64,000 bases of DNA from Pseudomonadota bacterium. Lineage in GTDB: Bacteria; Pseudomonadota; Gammaproteobacteria; Burkholderiales; Thiobacillaceae. The position numbers and the translations under genes are program-made. The notes beneath the pieces are model-generated. The model was not told the DNA's origin, ran no database searches, and was given only the letters and a program-made list of their open reading frames with translations. Each line of letters starts with the position of its first letter. Positions within the stretch are counted from its first letter, which is position 1. The stretch spans positions 62,001 through 126,000 of the forward strand of contig JAJZPG010000002.1 in assembly GCA_021811235.1 (NCBI GenBank), in the 5' to 3' direction. Of the stretch, positions 17,989-26,781 are shown piece by piece.

Positions 17989-18837
17989 TCACTGTTCTGC
18001 GAGGAATACGCGATCGACGCGATCCCATTCGAAATCGTTCAGCAATTGGCGCAGTCTGCCCGGCATGCGTTGCAGATTGACGTAATGGCGGAAGCGCGTT
18101 TTCGCCGGAATACCCCGCTGGCGCGGCTGCTCGGCGTCGACTTCCCAGGGGTGGAAATAGAACATGCACGGCGCCCGGTCCTCGCTGTTCACCCGTTGCA
18201 GCATCCAGCGCGACACCTGGTACGGCAGCAGGCGGAACCAGCCGCCGCCGGCCGCGGGTAGGTTGCGTCCCCACAATGGCACCGTGGTCGGCGGCAGTTC
18301 GAGGATGCCGCCCGCGCCGTTGGGACGGTGCGGGAAACGCGGGGCATCGGGCATGCCGTAGTGGTCGTGTTTGACCGGGTAGATGCTGGAACTGTAATCG
18401 TAGCCCGCGTTCTCCAGTTCCTCGACTGCCCACCAGTTGCTGCGGTTGATTGAAAAGCTCGGTGCGCGATAGCCGCGCACGGCCACCCCGCCAAGATCCT
18501 CGAGGATGCGCTTGGCCCGGGTGACGTCGTCGCGGAACTGCTCGGGCGTAAGCTCGCTCGCGCGCTGGTGGCCGTAGCCGTGGCTGGCGAGTTCGTGGCC
18601 ATTGTCGACGATGCGGCGCACCACTTGCGGATGGCGCTCGGCAATCCAGCCGAGGGTGAAGAAGGTGGCCCGGGCATCGGCCTCGTCGAGCAGGCCGAGG
18701 ATGACGTCGACGTTGCGCTCGACCCGGCACGGCAGGCTGTCCCAGTCCTCGCGCCGGATGTGCGCCGCGAACGCCGACACCTGGAAGTAGTCCTCCACGT
18801 CGATCGACATCGCATTCTTCATTGCGGCGCCCTTCAT
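17989..18837 (-). CDS. XrtA-system polysaccharide deacetylase
   Basis: 282 residues, NodB-fold carbohydrate esterase 4 (TIGR03006-like). Motif 1 is SIDVEDYFQ with the metal/catalytic aspartates, motif 2 is HELASHGYGH (HxxxH), and YRAPSFS and the C-terminal FYFHPWE complete the set. It removes N-acetyl groups from GlcNAc- or ManNAc-type residues, consistent with the UDP-GlcNAc 2-epimerase gene just upstream. ATG 18837 is coupled to the epimerase stop (ATGA); a second ATG at 18822 preceded by AAGGG is an alternative start. Confidence 0.92.
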   Translation of the reverse strand: MKGAAMKNAMSIDVEDYFQVSAFAAHIRREDWDSLPCRVERNVDVILGLLDEADARATFFTLGWIAERHPQVVRRIVDNGHELASHGYGHQRASELTPEQFRDDVTRAKRILEDLGGVAVRGYRAPSFSINRSNWWAVEELENAGYDYSSSIYPVKHDHYGMPDAPRFPHRPNGAGGILELPPTTVPLWGRNLPAAGGGWFRLLPYQVSRWMLQRVNSEDRAPCMFYFHPWEVDAEQPRQRGIPAKTRFRHYVNLQRMPGRLRQLLNDFEWDRVDRVFLAEQ

Positions 18838-19958
18838 CCGACCACCCTCGCCGCCGACAGGGCATGCGTCCCTTTCTGCATCGGCAGCCAGCCCTTGAGC
18901 GTGTGGGCAATGCGCATCGCTGCGCGGCCATCCCAGTATTCCGGAATCCGGCCGGCCTTGCCGCTGCCCGCCATCACCTCCTCGAACGCCGCGCGGATCG
19001 CAGCCGGATCGGGGCCGACCAGGGTATTGGTGCCTTCGGAGAGGGTGATCGGCCGCTCGGTGTTGTCGCGCAAGGTCAGGCAGGGCACGCCGAGCGCGGT
19101 GGTCTCTTCCTGGATGCCGCCGGAATCGGTGAGCACCAGTCTGGCGTCGCGCATCAGGCCCAGCATTTCCAGATAGCCGACCGGCGGCAGCACATGCAGC
19201 CCGTCGAGTTTGGCGGTGAAGCCGAATTTCTCGATGTTGCCGCGGGTGCGCGGATGCAGCGGCATCACCACCGGCAGCCTCCGATTGATCTCGCCGACGA
19301 CGTCGAGCAGCGCGCCGAGCGTCTCCCGGTGATCGACATTCGAGGGCCGGTGCAGCGTCAGCACGGCATACTGCGGCAGCGCGGTGCCCAGGGTGCGCTC
19401 GGCCGGCACCGCACGTTCGAGATTGCGGTGCAGGGTATCGATCATCACGTTGCCGACGAACTCGACGCGGGCAGGGTCGATGCCTTCGCGCTGCAGGTTG
19501 GCAAGCGCGCTTTTTTCGGTGGTGAACAGCAGATCGGAAATCTGGTCGGTCAACACGCGGTTGATCTCCTCCGGCATGCTGCGGTCGTAGCTGCGCAGGC
19601 CGGCCTCGACGTGGATCACGCGCACGCCGCGCTTGGCTGCCACCAGTGCGCAGGCGATGGTGGAGTTGACGTCGCCCACCACCAGCACCGCCTGCGGCTG
19701 CACGCTTTCCAGCACCGGTTCGAAACGCTTCATCACCTCCGCCGTCTGCACCGCGTGGCTGCCGGAACCGACTTCCAGATGATGGTCGGGCGGGGGAATG
19801 CCCAAGTCGGCAAAGAAGCTGTCGCTCATCGCCGCGTCGTAATGCTGTCCGGTATGCAGCAGCTGAGCCGCGATACCGGTCTCGGCCAGCGCCGCCATCA
19901 CCGGGGCGATCTTCATGAAATTCGGGCGGGCGCCCGCGACACATAGAACCTGGGTCAT
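18834..19958 (-). CDS. wecB: UDP-N-acetylglucosamine 2-epimerase (non-hydrolysing)
   Basis: 374 residues. VLCVAGARPNFMKIAPV, HTGQHYD, RSMPEEINR and the SDSGGIQEE phosphate-binding loop are diagnostic. It interconverts UDP-GlcNAc and UDP-ManNAc in the cytoplasm, providing ManNAc for polymer synthesis. Start ATG 19958 has AAGG eight bases upstream; the TTG two codons earlier is less likely. Full length for the family (about 370-380 residues). Only 9 bp separate it from the AAA ATPase upstream. Confidence 0.95.
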   Translation of the reverse strand: MTQVLCVAGARPNFMKIAPVMAALAETGIAAQLLHTGQHYDAAMSDSFFADLGIPPPDHHLEVGSGSHAVQTAEVMKRFEPVLESVQPQAVLVVGDVNSTIACALVAAKRGVRVIHVEAGLRSYDRSMPEEINRVLTDQISDLLFTTEKSALANLQREGIDPARVEFVGNVMIDTLHRNLERAVPAERTLGTALPQYAVLTLHRPSNVDHRETLGALLDVVGEINRRLPVVMPLHPRTRGNIEKFGFTAKLDGLHVLPPVGYLEMLGLMRDARLVLTDSGGIQEETTALGVPCLTLRDNTERPITLSEGTNTLVGPDPAAIRAAFEEVMAGSGKAGRIPEYWDGRAAMRIAHTLKGWLPMQKGTHALSAARVVG

Positions 19959-19967
19959 GGCCAAACC

Positions 19968-20999
19968 TTAATAGGTGGTGTCGTTCTGCTCGGGCGGCGT
20001 GTCGTCATCCGTTACACGGCGCTCGCTCACCGTGTAGAGAATCTTGCGCACGATGGGCAGGATGCGGTTGACCGAGCGCTCGACCTGCTCGATGCGCTGC
20101 GCCAGCCGGGCGGTGTCCTCGTTGGGCGGCATGCCGTTCGCCGGCGCCGGATGGTTGATGCCGGTGCCGCCATGGAAGTCCTGGTGCGCCACCTCGTTTT
20201 TCAGGTCGGCGATCACCTCGTCGACCTCAGCCTCGCCGAAGTGGGTCTTTTCCTCGAGGAAACCGAACAACAGCAGACGGTCGCAGGTGGTGTTGATGCG
20301 TCGCGGGATGCCTCCGGTGAAGCGATGCAGCGCAGCGAACGCCTCATCGTCGAAACCGGGCATGCCCTGCCAGCCAACCGTGCGCAGGCGGTGCTCGATG
20401 TAGCCGCGCGTTTCGTCGGGATCGAGCGGCCCCAGATGGTACGAGGCCACCACGCGCTGGCGCAGCTGCTGCATGTCGGGGCTTTGCAGAATGCCGCGGA
20501 ACTCGGGCTGGCCCAGCAGGAAAGTCTGGATCAGCGAGCGTTCGCTGTTCTGGAAATTGGACAGCATGCGCAGCTCTTCCACCGCCCGCTGGGTCAGGTT
20601 CTGCGCCTCGTCGACCACCAGGAGCGCACGCTTGCCCTGGCGCGCGGCCGCGCCGAGGAAATCTTCCAGGTTCTTCAGCAGTGCCGACTTGGTCAGCCCC
20701 TCGTGCTCCAACCCGAACGATGCGGCCACGCTGCGCAGGGTGTCCTCGGCGTCGAGCTGCGTCGACACCAGCTGCGCGGCAACCAGATTGTGGGCCTCGA
20801 GCTGGCGGAACAGGTTGCGCACCAGCGTGGTCTTGCCGGCACCGACCTCGCCGGTGATGACGATGAAACCCTCGCCCAGCGACAGGCCGTAATCGAGGTA
20901 GGCCATCGCCCGCTTGTGGCCCTTGGAGCCGAAGAAGAAACGCGGGTCGGGATTGAGCTGGAACGGCTTGGCGCTAAAGCGATAGTAATCTTCGTACAT
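19968..20999 (-). CDS. ExeA-like AAA ATPase of the XrtA system
   Basis: 343 residues. It opens MYEDYYRFSAKPFQLNPDPR, typical of the ExeA/GspA-like ATPases of PEP-CTERM loci (TIGR03015). Walker A is GEVGAGKT at residues 50-57 and Walker B is LLVVDEAQNL, with GIPRRIN as the sensor 2 region. The last 90 residues are charged and low-complexity. A role in assembly or energising of the export machinery is assumed by analogy with GspA. It lies between the beta-barrel protein and the epimerase and is conserved there in exosortase A loci. Confidence 0.92.
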   Translation of the reverse strand: MYEDYYRFSAKPFQLNPDPRFFFGSKGHKRAMAYLDYGLSLGEGFIVITGEVGAGKTTLVRNLFRQLEAHNLVAAQLVSTQLDAEDTLRSVAASFGLEHEGLTKSALLKNLEDFLGAAARQGKRALLVVDEAQNLTQRAVEELRMLSNFQNSERSLIQTFLLGQPEFRGILQSPDMQQLRQRVVASYHLGPLDPDETRGYIEHRLRTVGWQGMPGFDDEAFAALHRFTGGIPRRINTTCDRLLLFGFLEEKTHFGEAEVDEVIADLKNEVAHQDFHGGTGINHPAPANGMPPNEDTARLAQRIEQVERSVNRILPIVRKILYTVSERRVTDDDTPPEQNDTTY

Positions 21000-21079
21000 G
21001 ACAATCCGTTATCTGAGTGAGGCACAGGCCGTGCGCGCACGGAATGCGAAGCAACCGCTGTGCCATTCCGGCAGGCCGG

Positions 21080-22645
21080 TCAGAAGCGCATGTTGACCGA
21101 CGCCGTCAGGCTGTTTTCTTCGTAGTCCGAATTCGCCGCGTTCGAATCCCGCTGGGTATGGCGGAAAATCAACGCGCCGTTGAGGTCCTCGGCGAAACGG
21201 TGATTGAGACCGAGGTTGAGGCTCATGATGTCGTCCTCGCGCGCCGCGCCGCCGGTCACGGCACTGTCCAGACTATTGCGTGTGAGCGACAGGCCGCTGG
21301 TCGCAGTGGTCCGTGGAGAGAGGCGATAGCTGACAGAACCCGTCACTCCCTGGACATGATCTTGCGCATCGCCGAGTGCCTGGTACAGACGCTTGATGTC
21401 TTGTGCCGACAGGCCAAAACCTAGGCGGCCGACGTTCCATGACATTCCGGCAGTCAGGCTCTTGATGACATAGATGCCATTGGCTATCCCGATCGTTTTC
21501 AGGCCAAGGGCCACCAGCACAGCATCCGAGAAAGTGGTATTGCTAATTATTTGCCCTGCCGTGAGCGGGCCCACGCAGTTGGCCGGTGCGGCCTGGGAAA
21601 GATCGGTTGCCTCATCAAGATAATAGAGACCAGTCCCTGTCGTGCACACAAAGAATAGTTTGCTGCTTTGCTCCAGGAACTGCTGGGTGATGTCGCTCAC
21701 ATCCTCCGAATAACGCACCGACCACTGGGACAGTCGTGTGCGGTGGCTGCCGGCAAAGCTGAAGGTACGGCCAAAATAACGCTCCCCGACGGAAGCTTCA
21801 ACGCTGGTCCGACGCGTCGGCGACCAGCCGAAGCCCACGCTGTAGAACGAACCGTCTGTCCCACTCGTGCTGAGGTAATCGTTCTTGTCCTGCCCCACCG
21901 TACCGAATACCCGGAACTTGCGGGTCAGCGCATAACCGGCGGTCGCGCTGGCGCGCTCGAGCGTGGTATCGGTATTGGCTGCGGGCGTGGCGGCATTGCG
22001 GTTTTCCGCCTTGCGAATGGAGTAGTTCAGGGCCCAGCTCAAATCGTCGAAACGGGTCCCGCTGCTCAGGGTCGCGTTAAACGAATTCGCGCTGGAATCG
22101 GCCGCCGCCTGCTCTTTGAAAATCGCGCCGCTGGCGGTGTAGCGCGCCTGCGCATAGGCGAAGGTGCCGAGGCGCTTCTGGATGTAGGGGCTGATCGAAT
22201 AGGTGCCGACGGTGGCGCGGTTGCTATCGTTGACGCTAGCGTCGGCGGTCGACCCCAGCAACGAGATGAGCTCCTGCGAGAGACGCGCGGTGCCGTCGAT
22301 GAACAGGAAATCCTCGACCAGTTCGGCTTTGCCGACGGCGTTGAGGTTGTGGTAGAGGTCGTCGCTCTCATCGTCGCCGAAGCGCGCCACGCCGGTCATG
22401 CCGTATTGCAGGGTGGCCTGCACCCGACGCGAGCCCTCGGAACGCAGCATGAAGCCCGGTGTCGCGGTGAGGATCAGCGCGTCCTCGGGATTGTTCTCGC
22501 TCTGGTTGGCGTTGTCGGTATAGGTGGCCGACGCATTCAGCGTCGGTTCGAACCGCCAGTCGACGGCGTGCGCCTGCGTTGCGAATGCCATCGCCATGAA
22601 AACAGAAAAAGCTCCTGCGAGGGGAGCTTGTCTGTGCGGCGCCAT
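21080..22645 (-). CDS. Outer-membrane beta-barrel protein, PEP-CTERM system-associated
   Basis: 521 residues (TIGR03016-like). A signal peptide ends AFATQAHA near residue 27; the mature part is made of alternating polar/aromatic strands with Tyr-rich turns and ends in a C-terminal Phe (NMRF), as outer-membrane barrels do. It probably forms the outer-membrane pore for the polysaccharide with the export lipoprotein. ATG 22645 is chosen to give a normal signal peptide; ATG 22687 lies inside the end of the kinase gene and would make a 41-residue signal. Confidence 0.85.
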   Translation of the reverse strand: MAPHRQAPLAGAFSVFMAMAFATQAHAVDWRFEPTLNASATYTDNANQSENNPEDALILTATPGFMLRSEGSRRVQATLQYGMTGVARFGDDESDDLYHNLNAVGKAELVEDFLFIDGTARLSQELISLLGSTADASVNDSNRATVGTYSISPYIQKRLGTFAYAQARYTASGAIFKEQAAADSSANSFNATLSSGTRFDDLSWALNYSIRKAENRNAATPAANTDTTLERASATAGYALTRKFRVFGTVGQDKNDYLSTSGTDGSFYSVGFGWSPTRRTSVEASVGERYFGRTFSFAGSHRTRLSQWSVRYSEDVSDITQQFLEQSSKLFFVCTTGTGLYYLDEATDLSQAAPANCVGPLTAGQIISNTTFSDAVLVALGLKTIGIANGIYVIKSLTAGMSWNVGRLGFGLSAQDIKRLYQALGDAQDHVQGVTGSVSYRLSPRTTATSGLSLTRNSLDSAVTGGAAREDDIMSLNLGLNHRFAEDLNGALIFRHTQRDSNAANSDYEENSLTASVNMRF

Positions 22646-22667
22646 CTGGACGCGGCGCGGGCGGGAC

Positions 22668-23609
22668 TTATTTGCCGTAACTGCCATAGTAGCCATAGTA
22701 GTAATCTGCACCCGGGGTCGGCGTGGTCTTGTTCAGCAGCATGCCCACCACTTCGCACGACTGAATGTGGCTGAGGGCTTCGCGCACGGCCTCCTGCGAG
22801 GTCTTCTCGGCCTCCACCACCATGACGATCTGCCCCATGTGGGTCGCCAGCACGCTCGATTCGCTGGTCGCCAGGAGCGGCGGGGAATCGAACAGGATTA
22901 TACGGTCGGGATAGCGATTGCCGATATCCTCGACCAGGCGGGTCATGGCGGCACTTGCCAGCAATTCGGTCGCGCGCTTGTAGGTGCGGCCGGCCGGCAG
23001 CACGGTCAGCTTGGCGATGTCGGTCTTGATCAGCACGTCGGACAGCTTGAGGTTCTTGTCCTGCAGCACGTCGAGCAGCCCCTTGTCGGCGTGAATACCA
23101 AGGTATTCCGGCACGCGCGGCTTGGCGACGTCGGCGTCGATCAGCAGCACGGTGCGATCCATTTCCATCGCCATCGAGATGGCGAGGTTGATCGCGCAGA
23201 AGCTCTTGCCTTCGCCCGGCAACGAACTCGTCACCATGATGAGGTTGCCGTTCTTGACCCGCGCCGTGCCCTGGCCGAAGGCATTGGCGATGAGCGGCCG
23301 CTTGATGATGCGGAATTCTTCTGCGATCTGGCTCTTTTCGGCGTCCGGCGACACCACGCCCATGCGATGCAGGCGCGCGAGGTTGATCGACTGCACCTGG
23401 CTGTTGCCCTCCAGCGTCTCCGCATCCGGCACGCTGAACATCGGCTCGATCGGGGTGGCCACGAAGGGCTCGGCATGGCTGCTGCGCTGCTTGTTGAGCG
23501 CGTTCTCGATCATGCTGCCGTCGTGGCCGCCGTCGACGGTGCCGGCTTGGGGTGCGGGACGGGGCGCGCCCGTGCCGATCTTGCCTGCTGCTTTTTCAAT
23601 AATGCTCAT
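22668..23609 (-). CDS. Tyrosine autokinase of the XrtA exopolysaccharide system (CpsD/BY-kinase)
   Basis: 313 residues. Walker A is SSLPGEGKS, Walker A' is LLIDADVAKPR and Walker B is IILFDSPPLL: the BY-kinase set. The C-terminus is a tyrosine cluster (DYYYGYYGSYGK, six Tyr) that would be autophosphorylated. It matches the exosortase-associated kinase family (TIGR03018). Its cytoplasmic phosphorylation cycle controls polymer length together with the Wzz-like protein encoded 8 bp upstream. The first 80 residues are variable and probably contact that partner. Confidence 0.93.
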   Translation of the reverse strand: MSIIEKAAGKIGTGAPRPAPQAGTVDGGHDGSMIENALNKQRSSHAEPFVATPIEPMFSVPDAETLEGNSQVQSINLARLHRMGVVSPDAEKSQIAEEFRIIKRPLIANAFGQGTARVKNGNLIMVTSSLPGEGKSFCAINLAISMAMEMDRTVLLIDADVAKPRVPEYLGIHADKGLLDVLQDKNLKLSDVLIKTDIAKLTVLPAGRTYKRATELLASAAMTRLVEDIGNRYPDRIILFDSPPLLATSESSVLATHMGQIVMVVEAEKTSQEAVREALSHIQSCEVVGMLLNKTTPTPGADYYYGYYGSYGK

Positions 23610-23617
23610 GCTCTCTC

Positions 23618-25150
23618 CTACCCCGCACGCGACACGACCAGTTGCAGGACCATCACCGCACCGTAGGCCGCAATCAGGCTGCCCAGGGCGGCCAGATAGG
23701 TCAGCAGACCCTTGCGCTTGCGACGGCGGGTTTCATCGGTTTCCACTCGAGACACCGCACCCAGCAGCGGCAGGCCGGTCAGTTCGCGCAGGACGCGACG
23801 GTCGGTCACGGTGCGGCGCAGCTGACTCAGCAGGAAGGCCACCGCGACGCCCGCGCCAAGGCCGCCGAGGGTGACCAGCGACAGCAGCAGCGGACGATTC
23901 GGCCACGCCGGCTGGCTCGGCACGAAGGGCGGATCGATCACGCGGAAATCGACCGTGTCGGTCTTGCTCTCGACCTCGCCCGACATGGTCACCGACTCGC
24001 GGCGTTTCAGGAGGGCGTCGTAGTTCTGGCGATAGACGTCGTAGTCGCGCATCAGCTGGGTGTATTCCTGCTCCACCTGCGGAATCATGTTGGAGGCATT
24101 GCGCAGCTCGCCGTAGCGGCGCTGGTATTCGGCGACGCGGGCGTTGAGCGACGCCACCGTGGCGTCCGCCTCGGCGATGGCGATGGTGAGCTGCTGATAC
24201 ACCGGGTTCTGGATCCGTGCGCCGGCCGGATCGGTCTTGCGCGCCGCGAGATCGATCTTCTTCTGCTCTTCCAGCTTTTCGATCAGGCGCTTGGTCGACT
24301 GGATGTCGGGATGCAGATCGGTGTACTGCAGACGCAACTGGTCCATCTGCTTCTGCAGCGCCTGGATGCGGCCATCGACCTCGCTGTTGGTCGACACGGC
24401 CGCTGCCGCGGTCAGCTCGGGCTCTTCGTCCGCCAACTGGCGCTTGAGCTGGTTGCGGCGGTTGGCCGCTTCCTGCTGGTCCAGCTGCGCCTGCCGCAGC
24501 TGCCCGCTCACCTCGGCCAGCTTGGCGTAATAGTCGCCGCCCTGTCCCGGCATCATGCCGATGTGCTTCTGCTTGAATTCCTTGAGCGCGTTCTCGGCGT
24601 CGGTGAGCTTCTGCTGATACTGCTGCAGCTGCTCCTCGATGAAGCGCTGCGAACTGGAAATGTCCTGGCGGGTCTTGCCGAGGCTGGTCTCGACGAAGAT
24701 GGTCAGCAGCGACTGCACCACTTTCTTGGCGAGGTCGCCGTTGGCATCCTGATAGCTGATGGTGTAGAGGTTTTCACGGCCGGCGTCGGCGATGGAAATC
24801 TTGCTGGCCAGATCGTTCAACATGGCCTCGGTCTGCTCGGGCGTCTTCGCCTTGACGTCGAGGTCGGTCATGCGCGCGACTTTTTCCAACGTCGGACGGC
24901 TGACCAGCTGGCGCGTCATCAGCTTGATCTGCTGCTCGACATTGGGCTCCGCCGCGAGGCCGGACAGCAGCGGCTTCAACAGGGTCTGCGTGTCCACATA
25001 GACGCGCGCCGACGCCTGGTAGCGATCCGGGATCATCATCACCCAGGTCCAGCCGATGATGCATACCAGCCAGGCCACGGCGACGCCCCACCAGCGCCGC
25101 TGCCAGGCGGCCTTGGCGTATCCCAGAATTTGCTGCAACACTTGATCCAT
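23618..25150 (-). CDS. Wzz-like polysaccharide chain-length determinant, XrtA type
   Basis: 510 residues. Membrane segments lie near residues 20-40 (VAVAWLVCIIGWTWVMMIP) and about 425-445, with a further hydrophobic stretch at the very C-terminus. The long periplasmic part is rich in coiled coil (QRFIEEQLQQYQQKLTDAEN, KLEEQKKID). The family is the PEP-CTERM chain-length protein (TIGR03007). It sets polymer length and activates the tyrosine kinase encoded next. The kinase domain is separate, as in proteobacterial Wzz plus Gram-positive-like kinase pairs. Confidence 0.92.
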   Translation of the reverse strand: MDQVLQQILGYAKAAWQRRWWGVAVAWLVCIIGWTWVMMIPDRYQASARVYVDTQTLLKPLLSGLAAEPNVEQQIKLMTRQLVSRPTLEKVARMTDLDVKAKTPEQTEAMLNDLASKISIADAGRENLYTISYQDANGDLAKKVVQSLLTIFVETSLGKTRQDISSSQRFIEEQLQQYQQKLTDAENALKEFKQKHIGMMPGQGGDYYAKLAEVSGQLRQAQLDQQEAANRRNQLKRQLADEEPELTAAAAVSTNSEVDGRIQALQKQMDQLRLQYTDLHPDIQSTKRLIEKLEEQKKIDLAARKTDPAGARIQNPVYQQLTIAIAEADATVASLNARVAEYQRRYGELRNASNMIPQVEQEYTQLMRDYDVYRQNYDALLKRRESVTMSGEVESKTDTVDFRVIDPPFVPSQPAWPNRPLLLSLVTLGGLGAGVAVAFLLSQLRRTVTDRRVLRELTGLPLLGAVSRVETDETRRRKRKGLLTYLAALGSLIAAYGAVMVLQLVVSRAG

Positions 25151-25202
25151 GTGGACGTTCCACCATCAACAAAGCAGCCGCCAGCCTGCGGCTTGGGCAC
25201 AA

Positions 25203-25222
25203 GCGCCGCTCAAGAGCGGCGC
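25203..25222. repeat. Perfect GC hairpin between export lipoprotein and chain-length genes
   Basis: An 8-bp perfect stem (gcgccgct / agcggcgc) closed by a CAAG tetraloop lies in the 81-bp gap between the first two genes of the operon. No T-run follows, so it is more likely an mRNA stability or attenuation element than a full terminator. Confidence 0.5.
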
Positions 25223-25231
25223 AGACAGGAT

Positions 25232-25855
25232 TTAGAACAGGCTTTCAGGCACGACCAGGACGTCGCCCGGGCGCATGTCGACGTTGGCCGAAACATCACC
25301 GCCGCGCAGCAGGTCTTCGAGGCGCACGCCGAGGCGTTCCTGCTTGCCGTCCACGGTGCGCAGGATGTAGGCCTTGTTGCCGGCCGCGAAATCCGTGAGG
25401 CCGCCGACCGCGATCATCAGGTCGATCAGGCTCATTTTCTCGCGATAGTTGAGCGCCTGCGGCTTGGCCGCTTCGCCGACCACGCGGATCTGCTGGTCGA
25501 ACGGACCGATGCCGCCGCCGACGATGACGGTGACGATGGGTTCCTGGATGTATTTGGCCAGCGCCTTCTCGATATCGCGCGCCAGCTGGGTCGGGGTCTT
25601 GCCGGAAGCCTGGAGGTCCTCGACCAGGTTCATGGTCATCTTGCCGTCGGGACGCACCGGGAAGCTGCCCGACACTTCAGGGTTGCGCCAGACGAAGACC
25701 TGGACCGAATCGCCCGGGCCCACCAGATAGTTCCAGTCGACCTGGCCGGTGCGCTCGGGAGCGGGCGGATAGGTCGGCGTGCTGGAGCAGCCGGCCATGG
25801 CGGCCACGGCCAGCACCACCCCGGCACGCACGATATGCTTGTTGATCGTAAACAT
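25232..25855 (-). CDS. Polysaccharide export outer-membrane lipoprotein, XrtA type
   Basis: 207 residues, Wza-like (TIGR03027). A lipoprotein signal ends AVAAMAGC with the lipobox Cys at position 23. A polysaccharide-export domain follows (YLVGPGDSVQVFVWRNPEVS), then SLBB-type segments around IRVVGEAAKP. It forms the outer-membrane or periplasmic export channel. ATG 25855 is chosen because AGGGAGG sits six bases upstream; the GTG two codons earlier is too close to that site. It is the first gene of the 17-gene minus-strand run. Confidence 0.92.
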   Translation of the reverse strand: MFTINKHIVRAGVVLAVAAMAGCSSTPTYPPAPERTGQVDWNYLVGPGDSVQVFVWRNPEVSGSFPVRPDGKMTMNLVEDLQASGKTPTQLARDIEKALAKYIQEPIVTVIVGGGIGPFDQQIRVVGEAAKPQALNYREKMSLIDLMIAVGGLTDFAAGNKAYILRTVDGKQERLGVRLEDLLRGGDVSANVDMRPGDVLVVPESLF

Positions 25856-25885
25856 GTCCACCCTCCCTTATATGCAGTTAATCCG

Positions 25886-25900
25886 CTGGCATTATGCCAG
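25886..25900. promoter_or_regulatory. Palindrome upstream of the exopolysaccharide operon
   Basis: ctggcattatgccag is a perfect 7-bp inverted repeat with a one-base centre, 31 bp upstream of the export lipoprotein start. Read on the minus strand it also contains TGGCAT with a GG-N10-GC spacing, a weak sigma-54-like box whose -12 half (CAGC) does not fit well. It may be an operator or a degenerate promoter. The rest of the 25862-26076 gap shows no other strong signal. Confidence 0.4.
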
Positions 25901-26076
25901 AGCGAATTAAAAAACTGGCGTCAATGCAAAGACTGCTAGCAAGCCACGGGCCAGCCTGCAAAACCCGGCCGCATCGTGGATGGGCAGCGCCCCGCTCCGT
26001 CGGATGCGCCACCCCGGACGTTGGCAACCCGACACCCATGTCGTAAGTCCGACGCCCGCCGCGGTATCATGTGCCC

Positions 26077-26448
26077 ATGAGCCCTCACGAGATCGACAGC
26101 CTCGACACGCTGCGCCGGCGCATCCGGGAATTCGCCGAAGCACGCGCATGGGAACGCTACCATACGCCGAAAAACCTGGTGATGGCGCTCTCGGTGGAAG
26201 CATCCGAGCTGCTGGAACCCTTCCAGTGGCTCACCGCAGAACAAAGCCTGCAACTCAGCGCCACGCAGCGCGAAGCCGTGCGCCAGGAAATCGCCGACGT
26301 GCTGATCTACCTGACCCGGCTGGCGGATCTGCTCGACATCGACCTGCTGGAGGCCGCCGCCGACAAGCTCGCGATCAACGCGCACAAGTACCCTGTCGAC
26401 AAGGCGCACGGCAACGCCCTCAAATACTCGGACTTTTCGAATGACTGA
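26077..26448 (+). CDS. MazG-like nucleotide pyrophosphohydrolase
   Basis: 123 residues. EASELLE followed by EIADVLIYL gives the EXXE...EXXD metal-binding pattern of the all-alpha NTP pyrophosphohydrolase superfamily (MazG-like/RS21-C6). Such small proteins hydrolyse non-canonical or deoxy-NTPs to monophosphates in the cytoplasm. ATG 26077 is chosen; a GTG two codons upstream is possible. It overlaps the ferredoxin gene by 8 bp and starts a plus-strand group running to the ABC permease. Confidence 0.88.
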   Translation: MSPHEIDSLDTLRRRIREFAEARAWERYHTPKNLVMALSVEASELLEPFQWLTAEQSLQLSATQREAVRQEIADVLIYLTRLADLLDIDLLEAAADKLAINAHKYPVDKAHGNALKYSDFSND

Positions 26449-26758
26449 CCCGTACTTCAAGCATCACGTGTTCTTCTGCACCAACCAGCGCGACGACGGC
26501 GCCAAATGCTGCGGCGCCACCGGCGGCCAGCACATGCGCGACTATCTGAAGAAGAAGGTCAAGCACGCCAACCTGAACGGGCACGGCAAGTGCCGCATCA
26601 ACAGCGCCGGCTGCCTCGACCGCTGCGACGAAGGCCCGCTGCTGGTGGTCTATCCGGAGGGTGTCTGGTACACCTACGTCGACGAGTCCGACATCGACGA
26701 GATCTTCGAATCCCACCTCAAGCAGGGGCGTATCGTCGAACGCTTGCGGCTGAAGTGA
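26441..26758 (+). CDS. Thioredoxin-fold [2Fe-2S] ferredoxin
   Basis: 105 residues. The pattern [34 protein letters not shown] and [10 protein letters not shown] matches the thioredoxin-like [2Fe-2S] ferredoxin family (NuoE-like fold, Shethna type). Four of its cysteines would hold the cluster. It is a soluble one-electron carrier; no redox partner is encoded nearby. It is translationally linked to the MazG-like gene. Confidence 0.9.
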   Translation: MTDPYFKHHVFFCTNQRDDGAKCCGATGGQHMRDYLKKKVKHANLNGHGKCRINSAGCLDRCDEGPLLVVYPEGVWYTYVDESDIDEIFESHLKQGRIVERLRLK

Positions 26759-26781
26759 GGCGGCCGAGCGAAGCGGCCACC

